A DNA stretch of 44,517 bases from Blastocladiella britannica (taxonomy: Eukaryota > Blastocladiomycota > Blastocladiomycetes > Blastocladiales > Blastocladiaceae): contig MU624591.1 of NCBI GenBank assembly GCA_025349905.2, forward strand, positions 1 to 44,517. The letters are read 5' to 3'. Of this stretch, positions 9,554 through 21,340 are shown in pieces. Under the pieces are notes generated by a model. The model made no database searches, was not told the DNA's origin, and saw only the letters and a program-made list of their open reading frames with translations. The translations under genes and the position numbers were made by a program. The number at the start of each line of letters is the position of its first letter. Within the stretch, counting starts at the first letter, position 1.

Positions 9554-12019
9554 TCAAGCAACAGCCTGCGATGATGGTCCCACATCAGGGCTCTGCGACG
9601 GCAACGACGCCAATGGCGATGACGACCACCACCGGCGTACGTCGCGCGCAATGTTGAGCACGTCGAGCACGACCCACACGCGGAACCACACAACGGCCCA
9701 CTCGCGCGCCCACGACCGCAGCGCGCGCAGACTCCCGCCCTGGGATGCGGTCCCGACAACCATGACCGTGACCCATCGGCCGATCCACCCGAGCACGCTC
9801 GTGTCGCGGCCCATGGGCGTGTGTCGGCCCAGCACCGCGAACCACGCGTGCGCGCGAAACTTGGGCAAGTTCTTGCCGCCGAGCGCGCGATGAACGCCTG
9901 ATACCAGGTTGATGGTGCGCATCACCAGCAGCATGTCGCGAGGGAGCCCCTCGATGAAATCGAGCGCGTCCTCGAGCGAGAACTGCACGCCGCGCATCGA
10001 CTTGCGCACTTTGCGCCGGTGCGAATCGTCAAACTCGTCGCCAATCACCATTGGCTCGTCGGCTGCCGCCTCGGCCGCAGCTGCACCGGGGTTGGGTCCA
10101 TGCATTTGCGTGGTGGCATTGAGCAGCGGTGGTGGCTGCAAGGGAACGGTCGAGTCTGCCGCGACGGGGATCGCACCGACAGGATCGGCAGCTCCTGGTC
10201 CTTTGCGCACCACGCCGGCAAACATGAGCGGGAAGTAGGCCCAGTACTTGGACCCGCCAGGGCCGAGCCGCTCGCCCACCGACATGAGAAGTTGGTCGTT
10301 GGTAGTCAGAATGCCAACCTGTTGCAACATAAAGGTCAGTATTTCCTAAACGTAAAATAGAATGAATTGCCAGCATACCCATAGATCGCAATATGTTTTG
10401 CGGAATGGCTCGTCCAGTTCGCGGTAAAGGCCATGATCCAAAAGCACCAGCTGAGTAACGCCCGGCTTAGTGGGACTTGCACGAACCAGCATGTTTCCCG
10501 GATGCTGAAAATTCGAGAAATATCAATATTGGTAATAATGGAACGAAAAAAAACACAACCATACCGGATCACAGTGGACGAAACCTTGGACAAAGATCAT
10601 CTCGCTAAAGACGTCGATCAGCGTCGTCTGAAGTGAGTCCAGGTCAAACCCCTTTCGCGTGAGCTCGGCAACGTTGGTGACGCGCGTGCCGTGAATGAAC
10701 TCCATCGTCAAAATACGCTCCGAGGTCAGATCCCAGTGGATATCGGGAATGTGAAAGTCGCCGCGACTGTTGCGATGCGCGAATCGTTCGGCGGCCGATT
10801 GCGCATTGCGCCCCTCCAAGCGAAAGTCAAACTCTTGCGTCAGGTTGGTTTCGAATTCGCGGACGATCCAGCCTACCGTTTTGTTTTATTTGTTTTATTT
10901 GTGAGCGACACCGTGCAACGTAGGGAAAAGAATCAGAAGCGTACCCAAGTGAAACTCGGGGAAGAAAACAGTCACAAGCTGAGTGAGCGTATCCATGACC
11001 ACCAGATCGACGCGGAAATTCCGCACCACCTCCTCGTACTGCACCTTGACGGCGCATTCGCGGCCATCGTGCGTCATGGCACGATGGACCTGTGCAAGAG
11101 AGGCCGCTGCCATCGGCTCCTGGTCGAATTCAAGGAAAAAGTCTGGCATTTGTTTCCAGGCGTGAACGAACGACTCAGAAGAATTGAATCAAACAGAAAG
11201 TACCCATGGGAAGCCCGCCCAGCTCGCGCTGGAATACGCGGCACACCTCATCAAACGGATGGTAAGGTGCGCGGTCTTGCAGGACAGAGAGCGTGTCCGT
11301 GTACTCCTTTGGTACCATTTTGACCAGGGATCCGACATGCTGTGCGGCTTTTGCAATCAAGGTGTGTCAGTCCTTTTAACTGGTTTGACAGGATAACAGA
11401 CGATGAACGAACCCTTGTTGTAAATGCCGCCATGGTTCTTGCAGAGCCAGAGCAATTTCTCGGCGCTGGATGAGGAAATACAATGTCAATTAGATCAAAG
11501 ACGAAGTGACAGCGACAATAGATACCTCTTTTGATGCACGAGGGTCCGCAGAGCGACGTATTCCTCGCTTTCAATGCCCATGTGCCCATGCTGCATGTAC
11601 AGCATCTTGTAGTCCACCATGATCGAAGCGGTGACTGCAAACGTGCTCACCGATCGCCAGGTGCCCTTGATGACCGTTTCGACGCGCGTGCGTGGCGATG
11701 CGTCGGCCTCGACCGGGATTTGCGTCGCCACCGCGAGCGTGAGCCCACCAGTCGCAAGTGAGGTCCACAGCGCGGCTTGTCCCAATCGGCGCGTCCACCT
11801 GCTCCATGCCCGCGGTTGCGATGCGGCAGCAGCAGCGGCAGAGGGAGATGCCCGAGAAAAGAGCCACGGTTTGGGTGCAATGCGCGGGCCCGGCGCGTGT
11901 GCACTGGGCGTCTGGGAGTGTGTCGGCGGCACGCGCACGCCGCGCGCTGGCGCAACAGTGTTCGCAGCGGTAGCGACGCGTCGCGATATCAACCGCGCCG
12001 GGATCGATCGAGCAAACAT
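9554..12019 (-). CDS. ADCK1: ADCK1-like UbiB/ABC1 atypical protein kinase, mitochondrial
   Basis: Seven exons on - (12019-11526, 11465-11413, 11347-11204, 11142-10945, 10872-10565, 10504-10379, 10318-9554) encode 695 residues. The order of motifs follows ADCK1 and yeast Mcp2/Cqd2, inner-membrane proteins linked to lipid and coenzyme Q homeostasis. I see the UbiB-specific alanine-rich loop AAASLAQVH (242-250), ATP-contact lysine in ECAVKVQ (Lys263), WDLTSERILTMEF, EMIFVQGFVHCDPHPGN (HPGN at 400-403) and LLDHG (422-424) replacing DFG. The N-terminus (MFARSIPARLISRRVATAA) is a likely mitochondrial presequence, followed by a hydrophobic segment near residue 90. The signature KxGQ reads KAAQ (182-185), across an intron junction. 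A proline/alanine insert follows the kinase core. Catalysis is not certain, since ADCK1-type members are poorly characterised. Confidence 0.88.
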
Positions 12020-12235
12020 TTTTAAATGGCAGCAATACAAATAATACGACGACAGTTGCGCGCGCCCTTGTCGCTGTTTATGCTGCTGGGAAAAGTCGAG
12101 TTTTTGGTTGATTTGTGAAATGACAAAGAAAAAGGCTCGAATCGATCGATCACCTTGGTGCCGCCGGCAGCCGGGACTAACCAACTTTTGTATTCGCCAC
12201 GTGTCACTCGCGCTGCACGCCCTACTCGTACTACG

Positions 12236-14282
12236 TTACCACTCCTTGTTCCAGCCCATTTCCCAGAACCCGATCTCCAGACGGGTGGCCTTGCGGAACG
12301 TGTCAATGAGACTCTCGATGCGCGCCGGCGCGTGCCACACGCCCAGTTCGACCGCCAGGCGCTCCATCAGCACCTCGCCGTCCTCGCATGCCTGCTGAAA
12401 GTCGGGCTTGGCGTAGTTTTGCACCCAGCGCCAGTACCGGTTCTTGGTATCGTCCTTGACCGTATTGGCGTCCTTCATGAGCCATACGCCAATGTCGCCG
12501 TACCCAAAGAGGCACGGGGCCAGGGCCGCACGGAGATCCAGCAAGTCTCCGGACATGCCACGGTCCAACGTAAACCGCGTGTACGCCATGTTGGGACGCG
12601 CCTCGGTCGTGGCCGCGAGCGCTTGCGCGTCAATCCCCCATTCGGCGCAGTACCCGACATGCAGCTGGGCCTGATGTGATTTTTTTTTTTTTTCGACAAA
12701 GCGTGAGGCCGAGCCCAGAGAGTAAAAATGAACATAACGAACCTCATTGGCAATATGCACCACGATCTTGGCCGAAAACACCGAATCGGCCATGTTTTGC
12801 GCCTTGTAAGCCGCCAGCGCATTGCAGCGCGCATAGTGGGTCAAAAAGACATAGTCCTGGGTCAGGTAGTGGCGGAAGCAGTCCTCGGGCAGTGTGCCAT
12901 CGCCCATACCGCGCACAAACTTGTGGTGCGTGTAGTCGTACTGTCGTTGCGTATTTTAATATGATCCTGGGCCACTTGAATCGCAACGCGAAAAATAATA
13001 CATACCCAGTCCTTGCCGCAGGCGTTCTTGAGCAGTGAGACGATCGACCGCGGCGTGTGCAGCAGCTGTGCCTCACGGCGCCAGCCCAGCTCGGTCAAGG
13101 TGACCACTTGGTGGTCATCAGCAGCATCACCATTGCTGGCAGTGCCGCCATTCTGGCGGTCACTGGTAGAGGCAGGTGCAATATCCACGCCGGCCTCGAC
13201 CACAACCGCCTTGGCAGAGACGGGCAACTCCTCGCCGACCGCCACGGCCATACCGCCCTCGATCGCAAACCCGTGGTTGAGCGGGCCATGGCCAGCACCC
13301 AGCCCGGCCTGCGCGTACTTGATGGCATTGTGCGTGTACGCGATGGCGCGACGGACCGCATCGACCACGATCGTGCGCACGGCGGGTGCATTGGTGGCGG
13401 TCGCGCGCGGGCGGCGCGCAAGGTACGCGGTGATGGCCGCAGACAGCGTGCACCCCGTGCCGTGCGTCGACGACGTGGCAATGCGCGGCGTGCGGAACAC
13501 CGAGTACTCGTGCGTCACGGCATCGTAAAGCACGTCAATGCACACCATGTCCTTTCCGGCGGTCGCCGGCAGCAGCGACGCGGCATCCAGCGGCAGGTGG
13601 CCGCCCTTGACCAGCACGAACCGCGGGCCGAGCGTCGACAGTGCACGCGCCGCGCGCTTCATGGCGTCGAGCGAGTCGATCGGGCCCACCTGGGTGTCAT
13701 CGTCGCTGGGAGGCTGCACAAACTTGAGCAGCAGCTCGGCCTCGGGAATGTTGGGCGTCAGCACGTCCGCCAACGGCAGCAGATCGCGCACCATGGTGCC
13801 GACGGCCTCGGCCGCCAGCAGCGGGTCGCCCGACGTGGCCACCATCACCGGGTCGACCGTCAGCCATGGCCGCTCTGAGTCGCCCGCCGGTGGCGTCGCA
13901 AGGGCCGCGGCCACCTCCGCGATCACGTCCGTGGTCGCAAGCATGCCAGTCTTGACCGCATCGATCCCGAGGTCCGCTGCCACCGAGTTGAACTGGGTGC
14001 GAATGAACTCGGGCGGCACCGAGTGGATGCCCTGCACGCCGAGCGTGTTTTGCGCCGTCAGCGCCGTGATCACTGTTTACCCATTTTCTTAGTACGTTTT
14101 TTTTTTTTTTTNNNNNNNNNNATCAACTTCAGACACGCACCCGACATGCCGTACGAAGACAGCGCGGTGAAGGTCTTGAGGTCGGCCTGAATGCCAGCAC
14201 CGCCGCCAGAGTCGGACCCGGCGATCGTCAGCGCACGCGGTGGGCGCGGGGCCAGCACGGCCGTGTTGCTGGGTGCAGTCAT
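12236..14282 (-). CDS. THI20: Bifunctional HMP kinase / HMP-phosphate kinase (ThiD) fused to TenA thiaminase II
   Basis: Four exons on - (14282-14141, 14072-13006, 12940-12743, 12670-12236) encode 613 residues. The first two exons form the ThiD kinase that phosphorylates hydroxymethylpyrimidine twice for thiamine synthesis: [18 protein letters not shown] near residue 17, then [32 protein letters not shown] and the anion-hole motif [11 protein letters not shown]. An Ala-rich linker of roughly 60 residues leads to a TenA domain ([55 protein letters not shown]). The Cys of the APC motif and the Glu before FW are kept where TenA has its catalytic pair, so pyrimidine salvage from degraded thiamine is likely. 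The order ThiD-TenA is that of yeast Thi20. Intron 1 contains the 10-N gap, but coding phase is unaffected. Confidence 0.94.
14112..14121. other. Assembly gap of 10 N inside THI20 intron 1
   Basis: Ten undetermined bases follow a long T tract. They lie inside an intron whose donor (14140) and acceptor (14073) are both readable, so the gap does not touch coding sequence. True intron length is unknown. Homopolymer slippage is the likely cause. Confidence 0.98.
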
Positions 14283-14462
14283 TATATTCTTGTGTTATTC
14301 GATACGCTCGTTGGGGACAAGTACGCGTAACGAGAGAGAGAAGTTCGAGGACGCGACATGCTGGTATTTATTTTGCCCCCGTCCCATGTCCGCCCCTCGT
14401 GCCAATCGCCCAAGTTCCCCAACACCATCAAAAAGGGCAAGTGCGAGCAGGCACACAGTCAC

Positions 14463-16580
14463 TCACGAGCCCCACGCGCCACCGGGGAATCCGGCTCCGG
14501 CGGCACTCCCTGCCGCGGACAAAAGGTATGCACTGGAGTCGGCCGCTCCAGGCGGCTGCTGTTGTGGGTACCCTTGTTGCGGCTGTGGTGGGTAACCCGT
14601 CGACTGCGGGTGCATGGGCATGGGCTGGTACCCGCCATAAGGGATCTCGCCGCCAGGTGTCGACGTCATCGGAGACCCATATGGAGAAGCACCAGGTCCA
14701 GGGCTGTAAGGCACGCTGCCACCGCTGTTCCCAGTGGGCGTCGGGTAGATAAATCCGCCACCACCACCAACGCCCGTCATGTGTGGTGGAACTGCCGACG
14801 GGTAACCGCCTGCCACCATCCCGCCCATCGGCGGATAACCAACCCCGACGCCGCCACCGCCAGGGTAATACGGGGATGGCTGCGGTGGGTAACCGTACAT
14901 TGCAGGCGGAGGCGGGTACCCGCCGTACGGCGTGGGTGGCGCACCCACGGGCGAAAACGGCATGGGCATGGAGATCGAGGCCATCGGGTACGGAATTGCG
15001 CCGGCGGGCGGAAGTGGAGGGACCGGGTACGCGCCAGCAACAGGATAGCCGGCGAGATCCGTCAGCGCTCCATTGGAGTTGCGGACTGGGAGCGAGTGGT
15101 ACGGCGCGCCATGATTGCTGGCGCCCGTCATTTGAGGCACCGCTGCCATCGGTGCAGTTGGATAAAAGGGACCAGGCGACACTCCTCCTTGCTTTGGTGG
15201 TGGTGGCGGCGGCGTGGTCGCGGATGACGTGAGCGACGACCGCCGCGAGTCGGGGTCGTGCGGTGGTGGAGGCGGCGGTGCGATGCCATAGGGGCGATGG
15301 AACGAGCCGGCGGGCGACGCAGTGTGCATGGACGACAAGGACGGTGCTCCATGCAGAGAAGACGCAGACGGTGCCCCGTGAAGCGAGGACGCAGACCCCA
15401 TGAGCGACGATGCGTGCACCTGGTCGTCAACGATCCCGAGTTCGGTCATTTGCCCCGACGCCCGCTGACCAAATGGAGGCGCGCCGCGGAGCTGCATCAC
15501 CGCGTCCACGGTGGCAATCACCTCGGCGTGTGCGGACGCGGTCGTCGGGGACGTCGTATCTGGGACCGCGCCTTGCGCGTGCGGCGAGTGCGGCGGGTAC
15601 AGGTGGAAGCGCACCTTGTGCAGGCCGCCTCCACCAGTCGCACCGCGGACCGAGACCAGAGAAGTGAGCGCAATGGACCCGGCGGCAACGCGGCCGACAC
15701 CGCGCGACGAGAGTAGGCTAAAGCGCACATGGCCGTCGCGGAAGGGAACAAAGGCGGAATTGAACGTCAGCACGGGCATCTGCGACCACATCACGGCGCC
15801 CGTGTGCTGATCGCGGTGCTGCGGCAGCGTGCGGATCGACTTTCCTGGGTCGGGGTCTGGAAAGATCTCGAGCTGCAAGGGGTCGTGCAGCTGTGGCAGC
15901 GTGACGCCAAGGGAGATTTGCAGGTCCTGCATGGTCAGCGTCACGTCCACCAGCCCTATTACATATAGGTTTGAGTGCCGGTAAAGCAGATCAAAGGAAA
16001 AAAAAGGACAACGTACAATCCATTTCGGCAGTAAAGTACAGCATGCCCTTTGGGTTGGTTTGCGCGTCACGCAATGGCAGTTTGTAATGCTTTGGCCCGT
16101 GGGCAATGGTGTGCAGATCGACCGAGCAGCTCCCAATTGGATCATCGGCCTTGAATCTGACCAAGGTCAAGGTGGTGGTTGATATTTGTCAGTCTCGCGC
16201 TACTCCACATCAAATCATATAAAAGACGGACCGATCGTGATCCATGACATCAATGGAGAGCTTTTTCTCGCTCAGCCTGTCAAGGTACTGCGTCTCGTAG
16301 ACAAAGTTGAGATCGAAGCAATCAAAGGTTGGGTTGAGCGTCTCCTTCTCCACGGACGACTTGGCCGATTTGAAATTGTCCCAGTTGACTTTGATGTATG
16401 GGTCGGACCTGCCATTGCGGTCCATGGCCTGTTATTTTTTTTTGCCATGTCAATACATTGGGCGTATTGAAGGAATATGGATACGAATCGACGTACAGGA
16501 AGATTGGTGGCCCGGAATTCGTGCAGGCGCACGCGAAAGCGGCCCTTGGTGGTCCCTGAGGCGGGGGCGTGTTGTTGCAT
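14463..16580 (-). CDS. C2-domain protein with long Gly/Pro/Tyr-rich tail
   Basis: Four exons on - (16580-16497, 16428-16232, 16156-16017, 15955-14463) encode 637 residues. A complete N-terminal C2 domain (about 10-140) opens with FRVRLHEFRATNLP and keeps calcium-loop acidic residues: MDRNGRSDPYIKV and DVMDHDRFKADDPIG, so Ca2+-dependent membrane binding is likely. A second beta-rich block (about 140-270, including VTLTMQDLQISLG, LTFNSAFVPF and VRFSLLSSRG) may be a degenerate second C2. The rest is low complexity: serine-rich repeats of the type SSLHGAPS, a polyproline block, then GYPP/GYPPQP repeats like those of other membrane-associated C2 proteins. No enzyme domain is visible. It is divergent from SMN, 250 bp apart. 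I cannot assign a specific function. Confidence 0.82.
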
Positions 16581-16830
16581 GGTGGTTTATACTGTCAGTT
16601 CCAAAGAGACGTTGGGAGAGCAGGACAAGAACGATATCCCGACGGACTGCGATCAGCCAAGTGTCCACGATCGAGTCCCGCCAAGGGGTTATGTTTTGAG
16701 GAATACGCGTCAGCGTCGCTCCTGCCAGGGACTCTGTCCGACGCTCTCTTTGCCAAGGACCCTTTCACATTCTCCTCTTTGTGCCCTCCCCCCTCCCTCT
16801 GCCTTGTAAAACGTTTTATTATTTGATCAA

Positions 16831-17533
16831 ATGTCCTACCCAGCGACCTACAACGCCGCGGTCGAAAACGAGGGCGAAATGCCCCTCGACGATCTCATGA
16901 TGGAGGATGGAGAGATCGGCGATGACGCAGGGCACACAAGAACTGCACCGCAACAGCAAGAACAACAACAGCACCAGCAACAACATCCGCGCAAGCGTCG
17001 TGCCCAGGTACCCTGCCATTTTGCTGACCTTTTGGCATTTTTTCAAGCAGCTCACAATCAAACATTTTACCAGAAGCGCACAGCCGCTGCTCCGCCGTCA
17101 CAGGACGAGGACGACTTTTGGGACGATTCAGCGCTCATTGTTGCCTGGGACCGCGCCATGGACCGGCACAAGGTACTCTCTCTTTTTTTTTTTACGTGTC
17201 CTGCCATTTGTTCACCATTTTTTTTTAATGCAGCGACGCGAACGAGGCGAAGTCCTGTCAGACTCGTCCGACGACGACAACGGCGATGACAACGACGACA
17301 ACGGGTACGGCACCCAAAACGGAGACAATGATGCGGTAGCAACACAGGACCCATCCTCGATCGCCGAACCGGCTGCTCCGACCATCCCCATGGGTGGCAT
17401 GGATCCCGACTCGGCCCAGCTCACGGACGCCGAGCTCGTCCAGCGCATGTCCTCGCACTGGTACTGGGCTGGTTATTACGCGGGTCTCTACAGCGCACGC
17501 ACCGCCGCCGCCGCCGCAAGTCAACCTCAGTAA
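16831..17533 (+). CDS. SMN1: Survival motor neuron (SMN) homologue lacking a Tudor domain
   Basis: Three exons (16831-17007, 17074-17172, 17234-17533) encode 191 residues. Two SMN hallmarks are present. The Gemin2-binding helix FWDDSALIVAWDRAMDRHK occupies about residues 73-92. The C-terminal YG-box oligomerisation helix MSSHWYWAGYYAGLYSAR lies at 164-181, with Y-x-x-G-Y-x-x-G kept. Between them only an acidic Asp/Asn-rich stretch and a Pro-rich piece are found, with no room for a Tudor fold. This is like fission yeast Smn1, which also lacks Tudor. SMN with Gemin2 loads Sm proteins on spliceosomal snRNAs. The N-terminal 60 residues are Gln-rich and disordered. The third Tyr of the box is Leu and the last Gly is Ala, small deviations. 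The stop codon is 88 bp from the converging neighbour. Confidence 0.85.
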
Positions 17534-17621
17534 AATCCTCTTTTTTTCCTTCCTCTCCTGACCTTTGACCGTGCGTTGCAAATTCCCAAGTACACAAAAA
17601 GAAACATGCGAATACTTCTAT

Positions 17622-20600
17622 TTATTTTTCAGTTTGCGTTGGCGGTGGCAGCATCGTGCCAGGATCCGGCGTTGCGAGTAGTGACTGCGTGGACACGATC
17701 CACCATACTTCGGCCACCCACAGTCGCGCCACAGACCCGATCGAAAGCGATCCCCGACCACCACCCGGCCCCAATCGAACCCATGGCGCTCTCCCAACTG
17801 GGTTTGCTGCTTCGAGTAGTCCGCGCTTGTCGCGCTTCTTTCCCGCGGCCGCAGCCGCAACATCGTCCATGGTGGAGCGCACACTGAAGGTATGTTTTCC
17901 CGGACTCGACGACGCTGGAATCACGATTGGCGGCTTCTTGGTCCCCGGCTGCTGCTGCAGCTGTGGTGGCGGCGTGGGCGGCGGGCGCTGATCGTGCTGT
18001 GGATGAAGGCGCTTGCGCACGGGTGGCAGCAGACGGTGCATGCCCAGGTGGCTCGGGCAGAGCAGGCGGCAAATATAATTATCCTCGTTGACTGCGGCGA
18101 GGACCGCGGGCGAGACTTGCGACACATGCTCTGCTTCGTCTGGTACCACATTTTCGGCAGGCGGTAGTTTGATGTGAGGCATCTGTGGTGGTGTTGCATC
18201 GATTGGCGCAAGAAACAGCGAGGCGGCCAGCACCAAGATGGGCACAATCAGCAAGCATACAACGAGAACCCAATGGCTGAGTGCCTTGGAGGAGGTTCCG
18301 AAAGAAACTCTGCGTGCGACGCGCCGACTGCCCGCCGTGTCGAGATTTGGCGCGGAATTCAGGTCCTCTTTATCACTCTCGCCATCAAGAGTCGCGGGCG
18401 AGTCGCCACCACCATTGGACACGCCGTCCGCCTCTGACCCGGACTCGCTTTGACGACGCGAGTCTGGTGCAATCGGTCTTGTGATGGGCGTGACCGAAAA
18501 CAATGCGCCGAGAATGGGTGCGCTCCTGATCACCTTGCGCGGCTGGAAGTAGAGCTCCTCCATGGTCTCAAGGATGGGGACATTGAATGTGGTCGATGCG
18601 CGGGACGCGTCGGACGAACCCGGCTCAGGTGGGGTAAGCGTGTCGCCGTCACTGGAAGGAAGCAGGAACGGGTTGACTTCGGGAGTGAGGCCGACGTATT
18701 GGTAGCTCCACAGCCAGTCCACGATCCTCATGACCGCATCCACGTCGAGGAACCCGAGAGACGACAGGACAGTGCCGGACGGAACTAGCGTGTCGCGCAT
18801 CCACGGGAACCGGTGCTGCAAGTGTACCAACCGACAAAGCCATCCATGGACGATGGCGCGCATGTGGGCAAGGGTCGTGACTGGAAATAGCTCAGCGTGA
18901 GACGACTGCGGGTCCGGGACATTGGGAACAGAGTGCGACGAAAAGTCAGCCGTGCTCCCGTCGCTTTTAACATTGCGGAACGAGTACTCAAAGTGCGAGG
19001 GGTTGCTTCCATTGCGGCCCTCATGTCGAAAGGCAAGCATCATGTAGAGCAGCGTTTCAACAACCGCCAACCTGTAAGTTTCGGTTGACAAGGGCGTCGC
19101 AGAGTCGGTTGGGGCAGTGGATGTCGCAAACAGGAGTGTGTGGTCCGGAGATGTGGGTAGCACCGCCGCCGTGGGCGTCATTGTGGGACCAATGTCCGGG
19201 TATGGTAGGTCTGGAAACTCTGGCAGCCAGTTAAACATCCACGAGAGCCGCTCAGCGAGTACCTTGATGTTGACCGTCGCAACATCGGTGATGAGTCGCA
19301 TGCCAGTGAGAAGCGGGTCCCTGTCGAGCACCTGCAAGCACTGTCCCAGATGCCAGGGGCAAGGAACCAGGTGCCGGCGCCGCTCAGAGTGAAGTGCGTG
19401 AGCAGTCGCGCGCACAAGATTCGGGAACCCTGTCGGTGCGGACCCAGCGCACCACTTGTGCACGATGGAGGTAAGCAGGCCCTGCAATGATTCGGACGGA
19501 GCCATGCTCCCAGAGATGGACGTGAAGCGGCGCTGTACCTCGGGGGATTGGGCAGCGCTCACGTCGCCCGAATCGAGCGCCACGCGCTTGATGGAGATCA
19601 AACTCTTGGGGACGCGATCTGCGAGTCCGCCGCCGCCAATCCCGGCCGAGACGGAAATGAACTCGCTTTGTGGACTGGTATCGCCTTTGAGGTGAAAGAC
19701 GAGGAGCGACTGGCCCCACGACGACAAGAGGCACTTGTCCAGCAGCGGCTGAGGACACACCGAGACCCCAGAGAAGTAGTTGCTGAGGCTGGCAAAGTGA
19801 CAGAGCTGCATCAAGTGCGCCTGGAACTGCACCTTGGCACCGAGCGCTGGCGCCGCGCGAAAGAAACCCTATTTTATAATGTGGACAAATCGGTCAGGCA
19901 CTCGCTCGGCAGCTTAACAAGGCAAACTACATAAAAAAAGTTGAAGACCATACATAGTTCATCTTGGGCATGAATGATTGTCGAAGCCATTCTGCGTCAT
20001 GGGTCGGATCATAGCCCAAAAGCGGTTCCAGGAGCGGATTTTTGGACGGATGCATGAGGTAGTCCAGAAACGGAAGCAGCTTGATGCCGCTCGGCAGCGT
20101 GCGCGGGTCCACCAGCTGCTCAATTCGCCCGCAGAGCGCCGCATTGACGCCAGCGTACCTGGCCACCACATTGGTTGTATCCACAGGGCCACCGCGAATG
20201 CGTTCGACGCGCATCTTGAACGACGCGTGGCACAACGAGCCTTGCATGGCGATCGGCGACACCACGTTCCCAAATTCGTCCAACGTAAACAAAAACCCGA
20301 TGGCGGCCTTAACATTCGACGGGAGGCGATCCCAGCGGACAGTCACTGCGAGCTCATCGACCGACCCGTCAATGACTTCCTGGCGGATGTTGCGGGTTGT
20401 GCACCGCCACACGTCGTACATGATCTCGGGCGTGATTTGCGCGCGATCGACTTGTGGCCAGTTCGTTGTGCTGCCAGTGTCAGAATAGCGGGCCGGCATT
20501 GGCGTTTGGCCGGTCGAATTGAGCTTCGAGTCACCATCCCTCTCCAGCGGCGGGATCATCATCAAGTGCTCGCGAACAAAGCCATGCACCTCGTGGCTTT

Positions 20601-21282
20601 CGGCAGCGCCGAGCGCAAGGGCAGATGTGACCCACTTGACTTGGTCCTTTACAATGAGTTCTACCTCTTCCAGCTGGAACTTGTTGGGGGTTGGCAGCAC
20701 GAGCGGGCGCGAATGGAGCAAGTAGCAACTCAGAAACTGCCTCTCGCGCGCAGCCTCGGCACTAAAGCGTGCGCCTTTCCACTTGACGAGCAGCTCGCGT
20801 TGCTCGTGGAACGTGTGGCCCGCGAGTTGAATGTAGGAAAAGAGCCAGTCGAGCGAACCAGGGCCAAAGTTGGTTACCCGCGGCAAGGGAAGTACGGCCG
20901 GTGCAGCTTGAGCTGGCGGCGGTTGATCCGGTGCTCCAGACGCGCTGTCTTTCCGCTGGTCCATTTGCAATGGTGGTGGTGGTGACGACGAAGTGTTGGA
21001 TGTCGGTCGTTCATATTGCTGTTGGGGTTGCTGTCCCACCACCAGTGGCTGGAGAGACGCGTGTTGGTCGATTTCTTCGAGCAATGCGCGTGCGATCCTG
21101 GAGACAGAGACTCCGAGCCACCACGGATCGTGTACTGGGACGCCTGTTGTTTGCTTGTCGCCATAAAAGATGTTGGGCATCACCGTATGGCCCAGATCAA
21201 TGGAGGTTGTGGCATTGGCGTGGCTCGAGGGGGTCGAGCGCGTTGTTCGTCCGGAGTTGCTCCGGGGGTGAGATGTGGGCAT
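17622..21282 (-). CDS. Large membrane-anchored protein, possibly SMPD4-like (neutral sphingomyelinase 3 family)
   Basis: Two exons on - (21282-19954, 19868-17622) encode 1191 residues. I do not recognise it firmly. One strong hydrophobic helix near residues 970-995 (WVLVVCLLIVPILVLAASLFLA) is followed by a Pro/Gln-rich C-terminus; no signal peptide is seen, so it resembles a C-terminally anchored protein. The order of helical blocks reminds me of animal SMPD4: a SLDWLFSYIQ region near 150, LLPFLDYLMHP near 415, ETYRLAVVETLLYMML near 690 and VDWLWSYQYVGLTPEVNP near 820. This is recall of architecture, not an alignment, and SMPD4 enzyme activity is itself debated. The last 150 residues are low complexity, so an unrecognised intron there is possible. 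The start is 58 bp beyond the MCR1-like stop codon. Confidence 0.6.
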
Positions 21283-21340
21283 GATTTAAGATCAGTAATC
21301 CGTTTAGGAAATAATACTTCGGGGAATGATTATTGATCAG

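Noticed and set aside
13057..13878. 273-codon open frame on + opposite THI20
   Set aside because: Same reason: Arg/Gly/His-rich translation, with the ThiD domain clear on -.
14101..14140. Gap of N as a possible break or frameshift in THI20
   Set aside because: Donor and acceptor lie outside the gap and join the conserved [13 protein letters not shown] in the correct phase.
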